From the NCBI GenBank assembly GCA_022779345.1, contig JALFTG010000004.1, forward strand, positions 1 to 40,235: a stretch of 40,235 bases of DNA. Reading direction: 5' to 3'. The notes under the pieces are model-generated. The model was not told the origin of the DNA. It did no database searches and saw only the letters and a list, made by a program, of their open reading frames with translations. Of this stretch, positions 16,132 through 25,523 are shown in pieces. How positions within the stretch are numbered: position 1 is the stretch's first letter; each line of letters starts with the position of its first letter. This DNA is from Oscillospiraceae bacterium (GTDB taxonomy: Bacteria > Bacillota > Clostridia > Oscillospirales > Oscillospiraceae). The position numbers and the translations under genes are program-made.

Positions 16132-17957
16132 GGCTGCTGTTCCTCCTCGGTATGGTAATGGTCATAGACTGCCCGGGCGATGTTTTTCGGCACAACCCGG
16201 CACAGTTCGTCATAGTCCGCTGTTTTGATTGTATCCAAATTCTTGAAGGTGTCAAGCAATTTGTTCCGGCTTTTCTCTCCCACGCCGGGAATATCGTCCA
16301 GCTCGGACTTGAGGCTCTCGCTGCGGAGGGACCGCTGATAGGTGATGGCGAACCGGTGGGTCTCCTCCTGGATCGTGCCGATCAGGGCGAACACCGCCGG
16401 GTTGCCGGAGATACCCCGCTCCTGTCCGTCGGCGGACACCAGCTCCCGGGTGCGGTGCCGGTCATCCTTCACCATGCCGAACACGGGCACGGACATCCCC
16501 AGCCGGTCCAGGGCCGTCCGGGCGGCGCGCACATGGTTCTCGCCCCCGTCGATGAGCAGCAGGTCCGGAAGCTCGGCAAACTTCCCGTCCCCCTCTTTGG
16601 CGTGGAGGAACCGGCGGTACACCGCCTCCTCCATGCTGGCGTAATCGTCCTGGGTGGCGGTATCCCGGATGCGGAATTTCCGGTAGTCCTTCTTGCAGGG
16701 CTTTCCCTCTTTGAACACCGTCATCGCCGCTACGATACCCGTATCCCCCAGATTTGATACATCGAAGGCTTCGATCCGCCGGGGCGGCGTATCCAGGGCC
16801 AGGGCTTTCTGGAGCCACTCCAGGGTCTTGGACAGGCGCTGCTGGGCGCTGGTGGCCCGGAGGATTTCCTCCTGGGCGTTCAGCCGGGCCTTCTCCACCT
16901 GGCGCAGCCGCTCTCCCCGCTGGGGAATCTCCGCCCGCACCTTCTGTCCGGCGCTCTCCGTCAGCGCCCGGGACAAATCCTCCGTCTCCCCGGCCGCAGC
17001 CGGGAGCAGAACGGTTTTGGGCCAGGTGCCCCGGCGGAGGTAATACTGCATCACCAGGCCGGGCAGGACCTCCTCATCCGTGCCGATGGGTTCGTCCATC
17101 AGCTCATAGTCCTTCCCCGCCAGGTCTCCGTCCACGAAGTGCAGCACCGTGAAGCAGGACCGGGCGCCCCGGGCAAAGCCCACAGCGTCCGTGTCCGCAA
17201 AGGCGGTGGCGATCACCCGCTGGCGGTTGGACAGGCTCTCGATGGCCCGGAGCCTGTCCCGGTATTCCGCCGCCAGCTCGAATTTCAGCTCCTCCGCCGC
17301 CTGCTCCATCTGGTTTTTCAGCTGGTCTGTGAGCTGCCGGGTTTTTCCCGACAAAATCAGCTTCGCCTGGTCCATCCGGGCCAGATAGTCCGCCCGGTCC
17401 GGGGTGCCCCGGCACCAGCCGGCGCAGTTGTTCAGATGATACTGCAGACAGGGACGATTCTTCCCCGCGTCCTGAGGGAATTTCAGGGAGCAGGTGGGCA
17501 GGCCCAGGGCCTTGCTGATGGTCTCGATGATCTCAAAGCTCACAGACCGGCCGCCGAAGGGCCCGAAATACTCCGCCCCATCCTCCGCGGTCTTGCTGAC
17601 CACAGAGAATCGTGGATAGGGTTCGTCGCTGAGCCGGAGGAAGGGATAGCCCTTGTCGTCCTTCAGCAGGATGTTATAATGGGGCTTATGCCGCTTGATC
17701 AGGGAGTTTTCCAGCATCAGTGCCTCGAACTCCGACTCCACCACGATCACATCAAAGGTGTCCACATTGGCCACCATGGCCGCCACCTTGGGCAGATGGT
17801 CCCCGTGGAAATAGCTGGACACCCGGTTTTTCAGTTTTTTTGCCTTGCCCACATAGATGACTTCCCCGGCCTTGTCCATCATGATGTACACGCCGGGCTT
17901 CAGGGGCAGGCGGCTGGCCTTTTCCCGCAGCTGGGCCAGTTTGGGATTTTCACTCAT
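16122..17957 (-). CDS. uvrC: UvrABC excinuclease subunit C
   Basis: A 611-residue nuclease that makes both incisions in nucleotide excision repair. The N-terminal GIY-YIG domain (PGVYIMMDKAGEVIYVGKAK, about 21-40) cuts 3' of the lesion. The UVR helix pair that binds UvrB is near 200-235. The RNase H-like half (IEAFDVSNLGDTGIVAAMTVF, later LLIDGGENHV) cuts 5'. Tandem helix-hairpin-helix motifs end the protein (LDDIPGVGEKSRNKLLDTF). The ATG at 17957 follows CCGGAGA. A terminator-like hairpin separates it from ptsH upstream. Confidence 0.98.
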   Translation of the reverse strand: MSENPKLAQLREKASRLPLKPGVYIMMDKAGEVIYVGKAKKLKNRVSSYFHGDHLPKVAAMVANVDTFDVIVVESEFEALMLENSLIKRHKPHYNILLKDDKGYPFLRLSDEPYPRFSVVSKTAEDGAEYFGPFGGRSVSFEIIETISKALGLPTCSLKFPQDAGKNRPCLQYHLNNCAGWCRGTPDRADYLARMDQAKLILSGKTRQLTDQLKNQMEQAAEELKFELAAEYRDRLRAIESLSNRQRVIATAFADTDAVGFARGARSCFTVLHFVDGDLAGKDYELMDEPIGTDEEVLPGLVMQYYLRRGTWPKTVLLPAAAGETEDLSRALTESAGQKVRAEIPQRGERLRQVEKARLNAQEEILRATSAQQRLSKTLEWLQKALALDTPPRRIEAFDVSNLGDTGIVAAMTVFKEGKPCKKDYRKFRIRDTATQDDYASMEEAVYRRFLHAKEGDGKFAELPDLLLIDGGENHVRAARTALDRLGMSVPVFGMVKDDRHRTRELVSADGQERGISGNPAVFALIGTIQEETHRFAITYQRSLRSESLKSELDDIPGVGEKSRNKLLDTFKNLDTIKTADYDELCRVVPKNIARAVYDHYHTEEEQQPCE

Positions 17958-17978
17958 GTGCAGTCTCCGGATAAGAAA

Positions 17979-18005
17979 CAGGGGCGTGTCAGAAACACGC
18001 CCCTG
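17979..18005 (-). terminator. terminator between ptsH and uvrC
   Basis: A perfect 11-bp stem (CAGGGGCGTGT / ACACGCCCCTG) with a 5-nt loop, followed on the minus strand by TTTCTTA. It lies about 25 bp after the ptsH stop and may be partial, since uvrC starts close by. Confidence 0.7.
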
Positions 18006-18029
18006 ATGTTGTTTGTCAGTTCGGTCCGA

Positions 18030-18293
18030 TTATTCGGAGAATTCGTTTTCCACCAGCTCTGCCAGGGTTGCAATCGCGACAGACTCATCCACACCGTCGG
18101 CAATGATGGTCATGGGAGTCCCCTTCACGATGCCCAGAGACAGGACACCCAGAAGGCTCTTGGCATTCACTCTTCTCTCATCCTTTTCGATCCAGATGCT
18201 GCTTTTGAACTCGTTTGCCTTCTGAATGAAGAAGGTTGCGGGACGCGCGTGAAGACCTACCTGATTATTAATGACAACTTCTTTCGAGACCAT
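18030..18293 (-). CDS. ptsH: phosphocarrier protein HPr
   Basis: An 87-residue HPr of the PEP:sugar phosphotransferase system. VGLHARPA places the active-site histidine at H15, and AKSLLGVLSLG places the regulatory serine at S46. It can therefore take phosphate from enzyme I and be modified by HPr kinase for catabolite control. H15 argues against the Crh paralogue. The track start at 18320 adds nine residues; the ATG at 18293 (MVSKEVV) has AAGGAG at ideal spacing. The gene is monocistronic, with its own promoter and a terminator. Confidence 0.96.
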   Translation of the reverse strand: MVSKEVVINNQVGLHARPATFFIQKANEFKSSIWIEKDERRVNAKSLLGVLSLGIVKGTPMTIIADGVDESVAIATLAELVENEFSE

Positions 18294-18365
18294 ACTCGCC
18301 CACTCCTTAAACACAATCAAAAATCGCTTTCGCGTTTATCTGCCTGTGGCCAAATCACTGTAAAT

Positions 18366-18394
18366 AAAATACCAAATTTATTTAAAATCGTCAA
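18366..18394 (-). promoter_or_regulatory. candidate sigma-A promoter of ptsH
   Basis: On the minus strand, TTGACG (18389-18394), 17 bp, TATTTT (18366-18371), in an AT-rich stretch. The leader to ptsH would be about 65 nt. Confidence 0.6.
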
Positions 18395-18412
18395 CTGATA
18401 ACCGCTGATTTT

Positions 18413-18440
18413 GGCAGGTTGAACATATATCGAACCTGCC
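18413..18440. repeat. inverted repeat downstream of mutS2
   Basis: GGCAGGTT (18413-18420) faces AACCTGCC (18433-18440) across 12 nt, 12 bp past the mutS2 stop. No T-run follows on either strand, so it is at best a weak terminator or a 3' end stem. Confidence 0.45.
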
Positions 18441-18451
18441 GTTCCCCGGTT

Positions 18452-20836
18452 TTATTTCAGTTCTACCACAGTCACACCGGTTTCTCCTTCGCCATAGCGG
18501 CCCAGCCGGAAAGACTTGACCCGCTTGTGCCGCCGGAGGGTGTCCTGCACCGTCTGGCGCAGGGCGCCGGTACCCTTTCCGTGGATGATCCGCACGCTCT
18601 CCATATGGGCCATGGACGCATCGTCAATATACCGCTCCACCACGGGGATGGCGTCGATGGTCTCCATGCCCCGGATGTCGATTTCCGACGGAACCGCTGC
18701 CGTACGCAGCTGGGCAGAGCCGTGGCTGCGGGGTTTGGGGGGTTCCTTTTTCGGCTGCTGGGGCAGGAGATACACCTCGTTCTCCCGGGCGGTGACCCGC
18801 ATGATACCGGCTTTCAGATACAGCGTCCGGTCCGCGGAGATCTCCGTCACCTCCGCGTTCATGCCCATAGACAGGATCTCCACCATATCCCCCACCTGAA
18901 TGGGCCGGGCGGACTTCTTCTCGGCCTGTTCCTTCTGTTTCTGCCGGGTCTGCTTTTCCTGGGCCTGATTCAGCCGGCGGCGCAGTTCCGCCCGCTCCTC
19001 GTTGGCCTTCTGATGGTCCTGCTCCTCCCGGAGTTCCGCCTTCATCCGGTCCAGCTCTTTGAAGGTGCGCTCCGCTTCTTCCCGTGCTTCGGCAATGATC
19101 TGCTCCGCCTCCCGGCGGGCCTTCTCGTTGCTCATCTCCAGCCGGACGGACAGCTCCGCTTTCAGCCGGGCGGCCTTCTTCCGGTCCTCCTCAGCCTGAC
19201 GCAGCTGTTTGTCCACCTCCAGCTTTTCCCGCTCCATGACCTGGCGCATGGTGTCCAGCTTGGAGATGGTGTCCTCAAAGCTGGCGCTCTCCGTGCCCAC
19301 CCGGGACTGAGCGTCCCGGATGATGTCCTCGGGCAGACCCAGCCGCCGGGAGATTGCAAAGGCGTTGGACTTGCCGGGGATGCCCACCAGCAGGTGATAG
19401 GTGGGCCGCAGGGTCTCCACATCGAACTCACAGGAGGCGTTCACCACCCCAGGGGAGGTGGTGGCGTACACCTTCAGCTCCGCGTAATGGGTGGTGGCGG
19501 TCACGAATGCGCCCCGGCGGCGCACCGCCTCGATCACGGCGATAGCCAGGGCCGCACCCTCGGTGGGGTCCGTGCCGGCGCCCAGCTCGTCAAACAGCAC
19601 CAGAGACTTCTCCCCGCACTCGTTCAGGATACGGACGATGTTGGTCATATGGGAGGAGAAAGTGGACAGGGACTGTTCAATGCTCTGCTCGTCGCCGATG
19701 TCCGCCAGAATATTCTGGAACACGGGGACACAGCTGCCATCGGAGGCGGGGATGTGCAGGCCGCACTGGGCCATGGCGTTGAGCAGGCCGATGGTTTTCA
19801 GGGTCACGGTTTTGCCGCCGGTGTTGGGGCCGGTGACCACCATGGTGTCAAACTCCTCCCCCAGCTCCACGGTGATGGGAACGGCGGTATCTTTGGGCAG
19901 AAGCGGGTGCCGGGCATTGATCAGCCGCAGGGCTTTCCCGGACAGCTCCGGCTCCATGCCGTTCATCTGATAGCTCAGCTTCGCCTTGGCGAAGATCAGG
20001 TCCAGCTGGGTGAGGATCACATAGTCCGTGTCGATCTCCGACCGGTGGGCGGCGCAGTTGGCGGAGAACTCCATGAGAATCCGGTCGATCTCCGTCTCCT
20101 CTTTGGCCCGCAGCTCCCGCAGCTCATTGTTGGCTTTCACGGAGGCCATGGGTTCCACGAACAGCGTGGCGCCGGAGGCCGACACATCGTGGACCAGGCC
20201 GGGGATGGCGCCCCGGTATTCCGCCTTCACCGGCACCACATACCGGTCGGACCGGGTGGTGATGATGGGCTCCTGGAGGGCCTTGGCGTAAGACGGGGAC
20301 GAGATGATTTTCTGCAGGCTGTCCCGGACCCGGGCGGTGGCCGCCCGGATCTGCCGGCGGATGGTGGCCAGCTCCGGGCTGGCGGCGTCGGCGATCTCAT
20401 CCTCCCCTAAAATGGAGGAGGTGATTTTTTCTTCCAGAAATTTATTGGGCTGCAGGGATGCAAACAGCGGGTCCAGCACGGTTTTCTCCCCCAGTGCCCG
20501 GTCGTTCTCCCCATAGGCCCGGATGGTCCGGGTGCAGGTGAGGACCTTGGCGATGTCCAGCAGCTCCGTGGGATTCAGCATGCCCCCCAGATCCGCCCGG
20601 GACAGGGAGGGCCGGATGTCCCTGATGCCGTAAAAGGACGGGCTGCCCTTGAGCACCATCATCTGCGCCGCGGCGGTGGTCTCCTCCAGCCGGTGGCGCA
20701 CCTCTCCCCGCTCGCTGCTGGGGCGCAGGGCACGGGCTGCCTGTCTGGCCGTGTCGCTCACCGCCTGGGCGGCCAGCATCTCCAGCACCTGGGGCAGTTC
20801 CAGAATGCCCAGTGATTTTTCCTGTTGTGTTTCCAT
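18452..20836 (-). CDS. mutS2: MutS2 family endonuclease/ATPase
   Basis: A 794-residue MutS2. It has no mismatch-recognition domain at the N-terminus, a MutS core with Walker A GPNTGGKTVTLKT and Walker B LVLFDELGAGTDP, then a long charged coiled coil (about 510-640) and a C-terminal Smr domain (DIRGMETIDAI, later IIHGKGTGALR). MutS2 proteins act on branched DNA to limit recombination, and in Bacillus on collided ribosomes through the Smr nuclease. The order recO-mutS2 with only 4 bp between them marks it as the last gene of the yqfC operon. AAGGA precedes the ATG. Confidence 0.97.
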   Translation of the reverse strand: METQQEKSLGILELPQVLEMLAAQAVSDTARQAARALRPSSERGEVRHRLEETTAAAQMMVLKGSPSFYGIRDIRPSLSRADLGGMLNPTELLDIAKVLTCTRTIRAYGENDRALGEKTVLDPLFASLQPNKFLEEKITSSILGEDEIADAASPELATIRRQIRAATARVRDSLQKIISSPSYAKALQEPIITTRSDRYVVPVKAEYRGAIPGLVHDVSASGATLFVEPMASVKANNELRELRAKEETEIDRILMEFSANCAAHRSEIDTDYVILTQLDLIFAKAKLSYQMNGMEPELSGKALRLINARHPLLPKDTAVPITVELGEEFDTMVVTGPNTGGKTVTLKTIGLLNAMAQCGLHIPASDGSCVPVFQNILADIGDEQSIEQSLSTFSSHMTNIVRILNECGEKSLVLFDELGAGTDPTEGAALAIAVIEAVRRRGAFVTATTHYAELKVYATTSPGVVNASCEFDVETLRPTYHLLVGIPGKSNAFAISRRLGLPEDIIRDAQSRVGTESASFEDTISKLDTMRQVMEREKLEVDKQLRQAEEDRKKAARLKAELSVRLEMSNEKARREAEQIIAEAREEAERTFKELDRMKAELREEQDHQKANEERAELRRRLNQAQEKQTRQKQKEQAEKKSARPIQVGDMVEILSMGMNAEVTEISADRTLYLKAGIMRVTARENEVYLLPQQPKKEPPKPRSHGSAQLRTAAVPSEIDIRGMETIDAIPVVERYIDDASMAHMESVRIIHGKGTGALRQTVQDTLRRHKRVKSFRLGRYGEGETGVTVVELK

Positions 20837-20840
20837 AATT

Positions 20841-21572
20841 CTATTCCTTAATCTTCTTGTAATAATCCAATGACGAAAAATTCCGCTCCAGCTGGTTCAG
20901 GAGATATATCTCGCTGGTCACGGCAAATTCCCTGGCCGCTTCCCCCGTGAGGGAGAAGGAAAAAATTTTCCGGGCCGGGGCGTTCACCACATACCGCATG
21001 GCCGCCAGACATTCCGGGGACATGGGCGTCAGCCCGTAGCCGCAGGTGCGGCACACCAGGCCGCCCCGGCTGGTGGAAAAGGCCATGGGCCCCTCTGTCC
21101 GGCCGCAGGACACGCAGCCGGTCAGGTCCGGGGTGTACCCCGTGAGACAGGCCAGACGCAGCTCAAACACGGCCTTCACCTGCTCTCTGGGACATAAGTC
21201 CCGGCTCAGGGCGTACAGGCAGTTCAGCCCCAGCTGGAGCACCGCCGGGTTGGGCACATCCTCATCGGACACCGCCTCCAGCACCTCCGCCAGATAGGCC
21301 GCGACGGACAGGCTCTCCAGATCCGTGCGCAGGCCCTCGAACCCGTCCAGCACCGTTCCCTCCCGGACGCTCCACCGCCCCCGGTTGCCGAACAGCGTCA
21401 GCTCGGAGAAGGTCAGCACCTGGGTTGCGGCGCCGAATTTGCTGGTTTTCCGCAGCGCCCCCTGGGCCTTGACGGTCTGCTTCCCGTCCTCCGCCGTGAG
21501 CACCGTCAGAATCCGGTCGGCTTCCTTATATTTCACTTCCCGCAGGATCAGCGCTTTTGTCGTTTTGAACAT
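20841..21572 (-). CDS. recO: DNA repair protein RecO
   Basis: A 243-residue recombination mediator that helps load RecA with RecR and anneals strands. An N-terminal OB fold (KALILREVKYKEADRILTVLT) is followed by a helical part and a zinc site made of CVSC and CRTC in the C-terminal half. The length and order are normal. GGTGAGG precedes the ATG at 21572. It lies after yqzL as in Bacillus, where era-yqzL-recO is conserved. Confidence 0.96.
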   Translation of the reverse strand: MFKTTKALILREVKYKEADRILTVLTAEDGKQTVKAQGALRKTSKFGAATQVLTFSELTLFGNRGRWSVREGTVLDGFEGLRTDLESLSVAAYLAEVLEAVSDEDVPNPAVLQLGLNCLYALSRDLCPREQVKAVFELRLACLTGYTPDLTGCVSCGRTEGPMAFSTSRGGLVCRTCGYGLTPMSPECLAAMRYVVNAPARKIFSFSLTGEAAREFAVTSEIYLLNQLERNFSSLDYYKKIKE

Positions 21573-21619
21573 CTATGTACCTCACCGGCCCCGGGGACGG
21601 AACCGTCATGTCCGTCCGG

Positions 21620-21724
21620 TTATCTCAGGTGCTTCTCCCCGGCGTCCAGACTCGCCCTGTATAACAGCCAGCAGACAGGGTCGCCGGTGGTGGAAAACAC
21701 ATCCCACAAGCGTGTCGGGTCCAT
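21620..21724 (-). CDS. yqzL: YqzL family small protein
   Basis: A 34-codon ORF missed by the track. The ATG at 21724 has a textbook AAAGGAGG eight bases upstream. The product begins MDPTRLWDVFSTTGD and goes on to a WLLYR block. YqzL proteins of Firmicutes share a W-x-x-F-S-x-T-G-x-x-x-x-Y/W-L-L-Y/F pattern and sit between era and recO, exactly as here. The function is unknown in all species to my knowledge. The ORF ends with TAA about 47 bp before recO. Sequence, ribosome site and place together make this secure. Confidence 0.88.
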   Translation of the reverse strand: MDPTRLWDVFSTTGDPVCWLLYRASLDAGEKHLR

Positions 21725-21810
21725 CGCAGCTGCCTCCTTTATCGGATGCAGTGTTAGGATTTGCAGTTTGTATGTTTGTTATGTTGCCAAATTTTTTCCG
21801 GATCAGCCGC

Positions 21811-22698
21811 TTATTCCGAATAACCGAAATTCCGCAGCTGGGCGGTGGAGTCCCGCCAGTTTTCCTTGACCTTTACCCAGGTCTGGAGATAGACCTTGCC
21901 GTCCAGGAAAGTCTCCATGTCTTTTCTGGCCAGCTCTCCCACTTTTTTCAGCATGGCGCCTCTTTTTCCGATGATAATGCCCTTGTGGCTCTCTTTTTCG
22001 CAGATGATGGTGGCGTCGATCTCCGTGACGCCGTCCTCCCGGCGGTGGAACTTCGTGATCTCCACGGCGGTGCCATGGGGGATCTCATGGTCCAGACACA
22101 GCAGCAGCTTTTCCCGGATGAACTCCGCGCAGATCTGCCGCTCGGGCTGGTCGGTGATCATGTCGTCCGGGAACAGCTGGGGCCCTTCAACGGCGAACTT
22201 CACCAGCTCGTCCACCAGCTCGTCCAGCCCGGTGCCCTTTCTGGCGGACACGGGGACGATGGCGTCAAACTCGCAGGCCTGGGAATAGGCGGCAATCACC
22301 GCCAGCAGGTCCGGCTTTTCCACGGTGTCGATCTTGTTGATCACCAGCACCGCCGGCACTTTTGTGGCCTTGATCTTATCGATCAGCTGCTGCTCCTGGT
22401 CGCCGATATGGGGGATGGGCTCCACCACCAGGGCGATCACATCCACATCCGCCACGGACTCCTCCACGACTTTCACCATATAGTCCCCCAGCCGGGTCCG
22501 GGCCCGGTGGAAACCCGGGGTGTCCGTCAGGACAATCTGGGTGTCATCCCTGTCCAGCACCGCGAAAATCCGGTTGCGGGTGGTCTGGGGCTTGTTGGAC
22601 ACGATGGAGATTTTCTCCCCCACCAGGGCGTTGGTCAGGGTAGACTTGCCCACATTGGGCCGTCCGGCAATGGTGACCATCACATTTTTTGTAATCAT
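21811..22698 (-). CDS. era: GTPase Era
   Basis: A 295-residue ribosome-assembly GTPase that binds the 3' end of 16S rRNA. G1 is GRPNVGKS (12-19), G2 is in NKPQTTRNRI, G3 is DTPGF, and G4 is NKID. The C-terminal KH domain carries KGIIIGKRGAMLKKVG. GAGGAG lies before the ATG. The 86 bp after its stop hold only the yqzL ribosome site; 57 bp separate it from ybeY. Confidence 0.98.
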   Translation of the reverse strand: MITKNVMVTIAGRPNVGKSTLTNALVGEKISIVSNKPQTTRNRIFAVLDRDDTQIVLTDTPGFHRARTRLGDYMVKVVEESVADVDVIALVVEPIPHIGDQEQQLIDKIKATKVPAVLVINKIDTVEKPDLLAVIAAYSQACEFDAIVPVSARKGTGLDELVDELVKFAVEGPQLFPDDMITDQPERQICAEFIREKLLLCLDHEIPHGTAVEITKFHRREDGVTEIDATIICEKESHKGIIIGKRGAMLKKVGELARKDMETFLDGKVYLQTWVKVKENWRDSTAQLRNFGYSE

Positions 22699-22755
22699 AG
22701 GTGCTCCTCAACTTTCTTCTGTATCCGGCATTGAGCCTGCCGTAAAATTGTTTGT

Positions 22756-23274
22756 TCAGTAATCGGTCAGGCCAAGACGGTCCATGACCAGTTCTTCGTG
22801 AAAGCGCATCAGGCGCTTGTCCTCCCCTTCGTCCACATGGTCATACCCCAGCAGATGGAGGACGGAGTGGACCGCCAGATAGGAGATCTCCCGCTCCCGG
22901 GAGTGTCCCAGTTCCGCGGCCTGCCGGCGGCACTGGGACACATCGATGACCATGTCGCCCAGAAAAATCCGGCCCGTGGCCGGGTCCCGCTCACAGCCGG
23001 CGGGGTCAAAGGCCTCCGGCGTCAGCGCATTGAAGGGGAAACTCAGCACATCCGTGGGCCGGTCCACCCCCCGCTGGGCCAGATTGATGGCGTGGATATG
23101 TTCGTCATCCGTCAGCAGGATATCCACCCGGCAGGGCACAGAAACGCCCTCGGTGTCCAGCGCCGTGCGCACGGCCCGGCGCAGCATCCGGCACAGGCCC
23201 TTCACCGTCTCCGGGGGCAGATGGCCGGAGATGTTGATCTCATGGTGGACAGGTTTCAGGAAACCTCTGCTCAT
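22756..23274 (-). CDS. ybeY: YbeY, rRNA maturation endoribonuclease
   Basis: A 172-residue zinc-dependent RNase of the UPF0054 family, used in 16S rRNA 3' end processing and ribosome quality control. The metal site HSVLHLLGYDH gives H136, H140 and H146; the usual glycine after the first histidine is serine here. RPTDVLSFPF is the other conserved block. The ATG overlaps the phoH stop as ATGA and has AGGAGGG upstream. Confidence 0.97.
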   Translation of the reverse strand: MSRGFLKPVHHEINISGHLPPETVKGLCRMLRRAVRTALDTEGVSVPCRVDILLTDDEHIHAINLAQRGVDRPTDVLSFPFNALTPEAFDPAGCERDPATGRIFLGDMVIDVSQCRRQAAELGHSREREISYLAVHSVLHLLGYDHVDEGEDKRLMRFHEELVMDRLGLTDY

Positions 23275-24296
23275 CGCGTGCTTCCCTCCTTTTTTGCTTT
23301 CCGGTAGGTTTTCACCGGGGGTTTGTCCGTCCGGGCCTTGTCGGCCTTTTCATAGGCCTCGATGATCTTCTGCACCAGCTCGTGGCGCACCACATCCGCT
23401 CCGGTCAGGCGGCAGATGGCAATGTCGTCCACACCTTCCAGCACCCGCATGGCCTCCTTCAGGCCGGACACCTTATCCGGGGGCAGGTCGATCTGGGTCA
23501 CATCGCCGGTGATGACGATCTTGGAGCCAAAACCCAGACGGGTCAGGAACATCTTCATCTGCTCCCGGGAGGTATTCTGGGCCTCGTCCAGGATGATGAA
23601 GCTGTCATCCAGGGTCCGCCCGCGCATATAGGCCAGGGGCGCCACTTCGATGTTACCCCGCTCCAGGTATTTCTGATAGGTCTCCATGCCCAGCATCTCA
23701 TACAAAGCGTCGTACAGCGGCCGCAGGTACGGGTCCACCTTGCTCTGCAGGTCGCCGGGGAGAAAGCCCAGCCGTTCTCCCGCTTCCACGGCGGGGCGGG
23801 TCAGGATGATCCGGTTCACCTTTTCCGCCCGGAAGGCCGCCACGGCGGCGGCCACCGCCAGATAGGTCTTGCCCGTGCCCGCCGGTCCGATGCCCAGGGT
23901 CACGGTATTCTCCTGAATGGCCCGGACATACTCTTTCTGTCCGATGGTCTTGGCCTTGATGGGCTTGCCCTTGGCGGTGACGCACACCACATCCCGGGCC
24001 AGCTCCGGGATGCTGTTCTCCCGGCCCTCGCCCACCAGCTTCATGATATAGCGCACATTCTGGGAGTCGATCTCCTCCCCTTTCGCCGCCAGGCTCAAAA
24101 GGCCGTTGATGGCCTTTTCCGCATACATGACGCTCTCCGGGTCCCCGGAAATCCGCAGCTGTTCGTCCCGGTTCACCACCGTCACGCCGTATTCCGATTC
24201 AATCATCCGCAAATTCTGGTCGAAGGAGCCAAACACATTGATCACATGCTCCACCCGCTCCACCGGAATGGTTTTTTCAATCATCCGCTGATTCAT
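23271..24296 (-). CDS. phoH: PhoH family ATPase
   Basis: A 341-residue protein with an N-terminal KH-like segment and a P-loop ATPase domain: Walker A GPAGTGKT (137-144), Walker B with DEAQN. PhoH-like proteins next to ybeY are thought to act in RNA metabolism, but the exact activity is not established. Two starts are possible, 24296 (MNQRM) and 24284 (MIEKTI); neither has an ideal ribosome site. It overlaps the end of yqfD by up to 20 bp, which suggests coupled translation. Confidence 0.95.
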   Translation of the reverse strand: MNQRMIEKTIPVERVEHVINVFGSFDQNLRMIESEYGVTVVNRDEQLRISGDPESVMYAEKAINGLLSLAAKGEEIDSQNVRYIMKLVGEGRENSIPELARDVVCVTAKGKPIKAKTIGQKEYVRAIQENTVTLGIGPAGTGKTYLAVAAAVAAFRAEKVNRIILTRPAVEAGERLGFLPGDLQSKVDPYLRPLYDALYEMLGMETYQKYLERGNIEVAPLAYMRGRTLDDSFIILDEAQNTSREQMKMFLTRLGFGSKIVITGDVTQIDLPPDKVSGLKEAMRVLEGVDDIAICRLTGADVVRHELVQKIIEAYEKADKARTDKPPVKTYRKAKKEGSTR

Positions 24297-25512
24297 CTCC
24301 CGCAGTATTATTCATCCGGACCTGCCGGATCTCCTCTTCCGTCATGGGAACCTCTTTCCCGATCTCCTCCAGGCACTCGGCATAGAGGGTGGCGGTGAGC
24401 ACGCCGCCGCTCTGGGAAAAGCTGACAGAGGCCCTGGTGATCTCCCCGTTCTTTCCCAGCAGGTCCGTGAGATACTCTGTCAGCTGTGTCTCCAGCTCCG
24501 CCGCCAGGGCGTCCGGGGACTGCTGAACCGGGGTGATCGTATATTCCGTACAGGTCTCCTGCACCAGCCGGACAGGCAGGGTGAACACCCCGTCCAGCGC
24601 CAGAGGATACTCTTTAATGATTTTATCACAATTGCCATCGTAAATGCTACTGTTCCCGTAAATATTTACACGCTTTGTGCCGAATGTCAAGGCATACCGG
24701 GTTCTCTCCCGGCCGGTACCGGTTTTTTCCGCCGCCGTCAGGCTCCGGGAGGCAGTGAGTTCATACCAGGTCCGGGCCTTCACGGAGCCCACGGCGTGGA
24801 CCAGCCGGGTATCCCCGCTCAGATCGCTCACCACGCCGGAGATCAGCGTCTCCCCGGCCAGCACAGTGATCCCTTTGCCTTCCACGGCTTCTCCCCGGTA
24901 CACCTGCATCTCCGTGATCAGGCCGGATTTTGCCGCCGTCACATGGGTGGGCACATCCTCGCACACCATGTCCGGCTTCTCCGTCCGCTCCCGGACGATG
25001 ACAGTGATGGTGCTGGAATCATAGTTCACCGCCGCCCACTTCAGCTCCGGCAGGCGCAGGAGCAGTTCGTTTCGCAGGCTGTCCCCGGTGAATGCCGGCC
25101 AGAAACTGCCGATTCCGGCGCCGCAGTCGTTCAGCGCCCGGAGGATCGTGCCGGAGGACACGCTCTCGTTCCCCACCACCCGGACATTCCACACAAAGCA
25201 GGAGGAAAACATCAGCGCCGCCAGACAGGCCAGCCCCCCGGCCAGCAGGCCGTACCGGGGCCGCAGCCGCCGGAGCGTCACCGGAGCGCCGCAGGGGCGG
25301 GTGTCCGTCACCTCGCACTGGCACCGGAGCACGATGGCCGCCAGCGTCTCCGCGTCCCGGCGGCGGACTTTCACCCGGATGGTGAAGGCGTCCCGTTTTT
25401 CCACGCCCCAGAATTCCAGATTCCGGGCGGCGCAGGCATTGAGCACGCTCTCCGGGAACGCGCCCCGGAATTCCAGCCGCACCCAGCCCCGGAGATAGGT
25501 CAGTAGCCCCAT
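24277..25512 (-). CDS. yqfD: sporulation protein YqfD
   Basis: A 411-residue membrane protein. The N-terminus MGLLTYLRGWVRLEFRG and a transmembrane helix near residues 90-110 (LLAGGLACLAALMFSSCFVW) are followed by a large outer domain that starts VRVVGNESVSSGTIL, recalling a POTRA-like fold. YqfD is a sporulation protein made in the mother cell in Bacillus. The track ORF starts at 25788, but its first 92 residues are a shadow of yqfC. The ATG at 25512 has AAGGAGGG. It lies 11 bp after yqfC and runs into phoH. Confidence 0.92.
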   Translation of the reverse strand: MGLLTYLRGWVRLEFRGAFPESVLNACAARNLEFWGVEKRDAFTIRVKVRRRDAETLAAIVLRCQCEVTDTRPCGAPVTLRRLRPRYGLLAGGLACLAALMFSSCFVWNVRVVGNESVSSGTILRALNDCGAGIGSFWPAFTGDSLRNELLLRLPELKWAAVNYDSSTITVIVRERTEKPDMVCEDVPTHVTAAKSGLITEMQVYRGEAVEGKGITVLAGETLISGVVSDLSGDTRLVHAVGSVKARTWYELTASRSLTAAEKTGTGRERTRYALTFGTKRVNIYGNSSIYDGNCDKIIKEYPLALDGVFTLPVRLVQETCTEYTITPVQQSPDALAAELETQLTEYLTDLLGKNGEITRASVSFSQSGGVLTATLYAECLEEIGKEVPMTEEEIRQVRMNNTAGDESADD

Positions 25513-25523
25513 GATTTCCCTCC

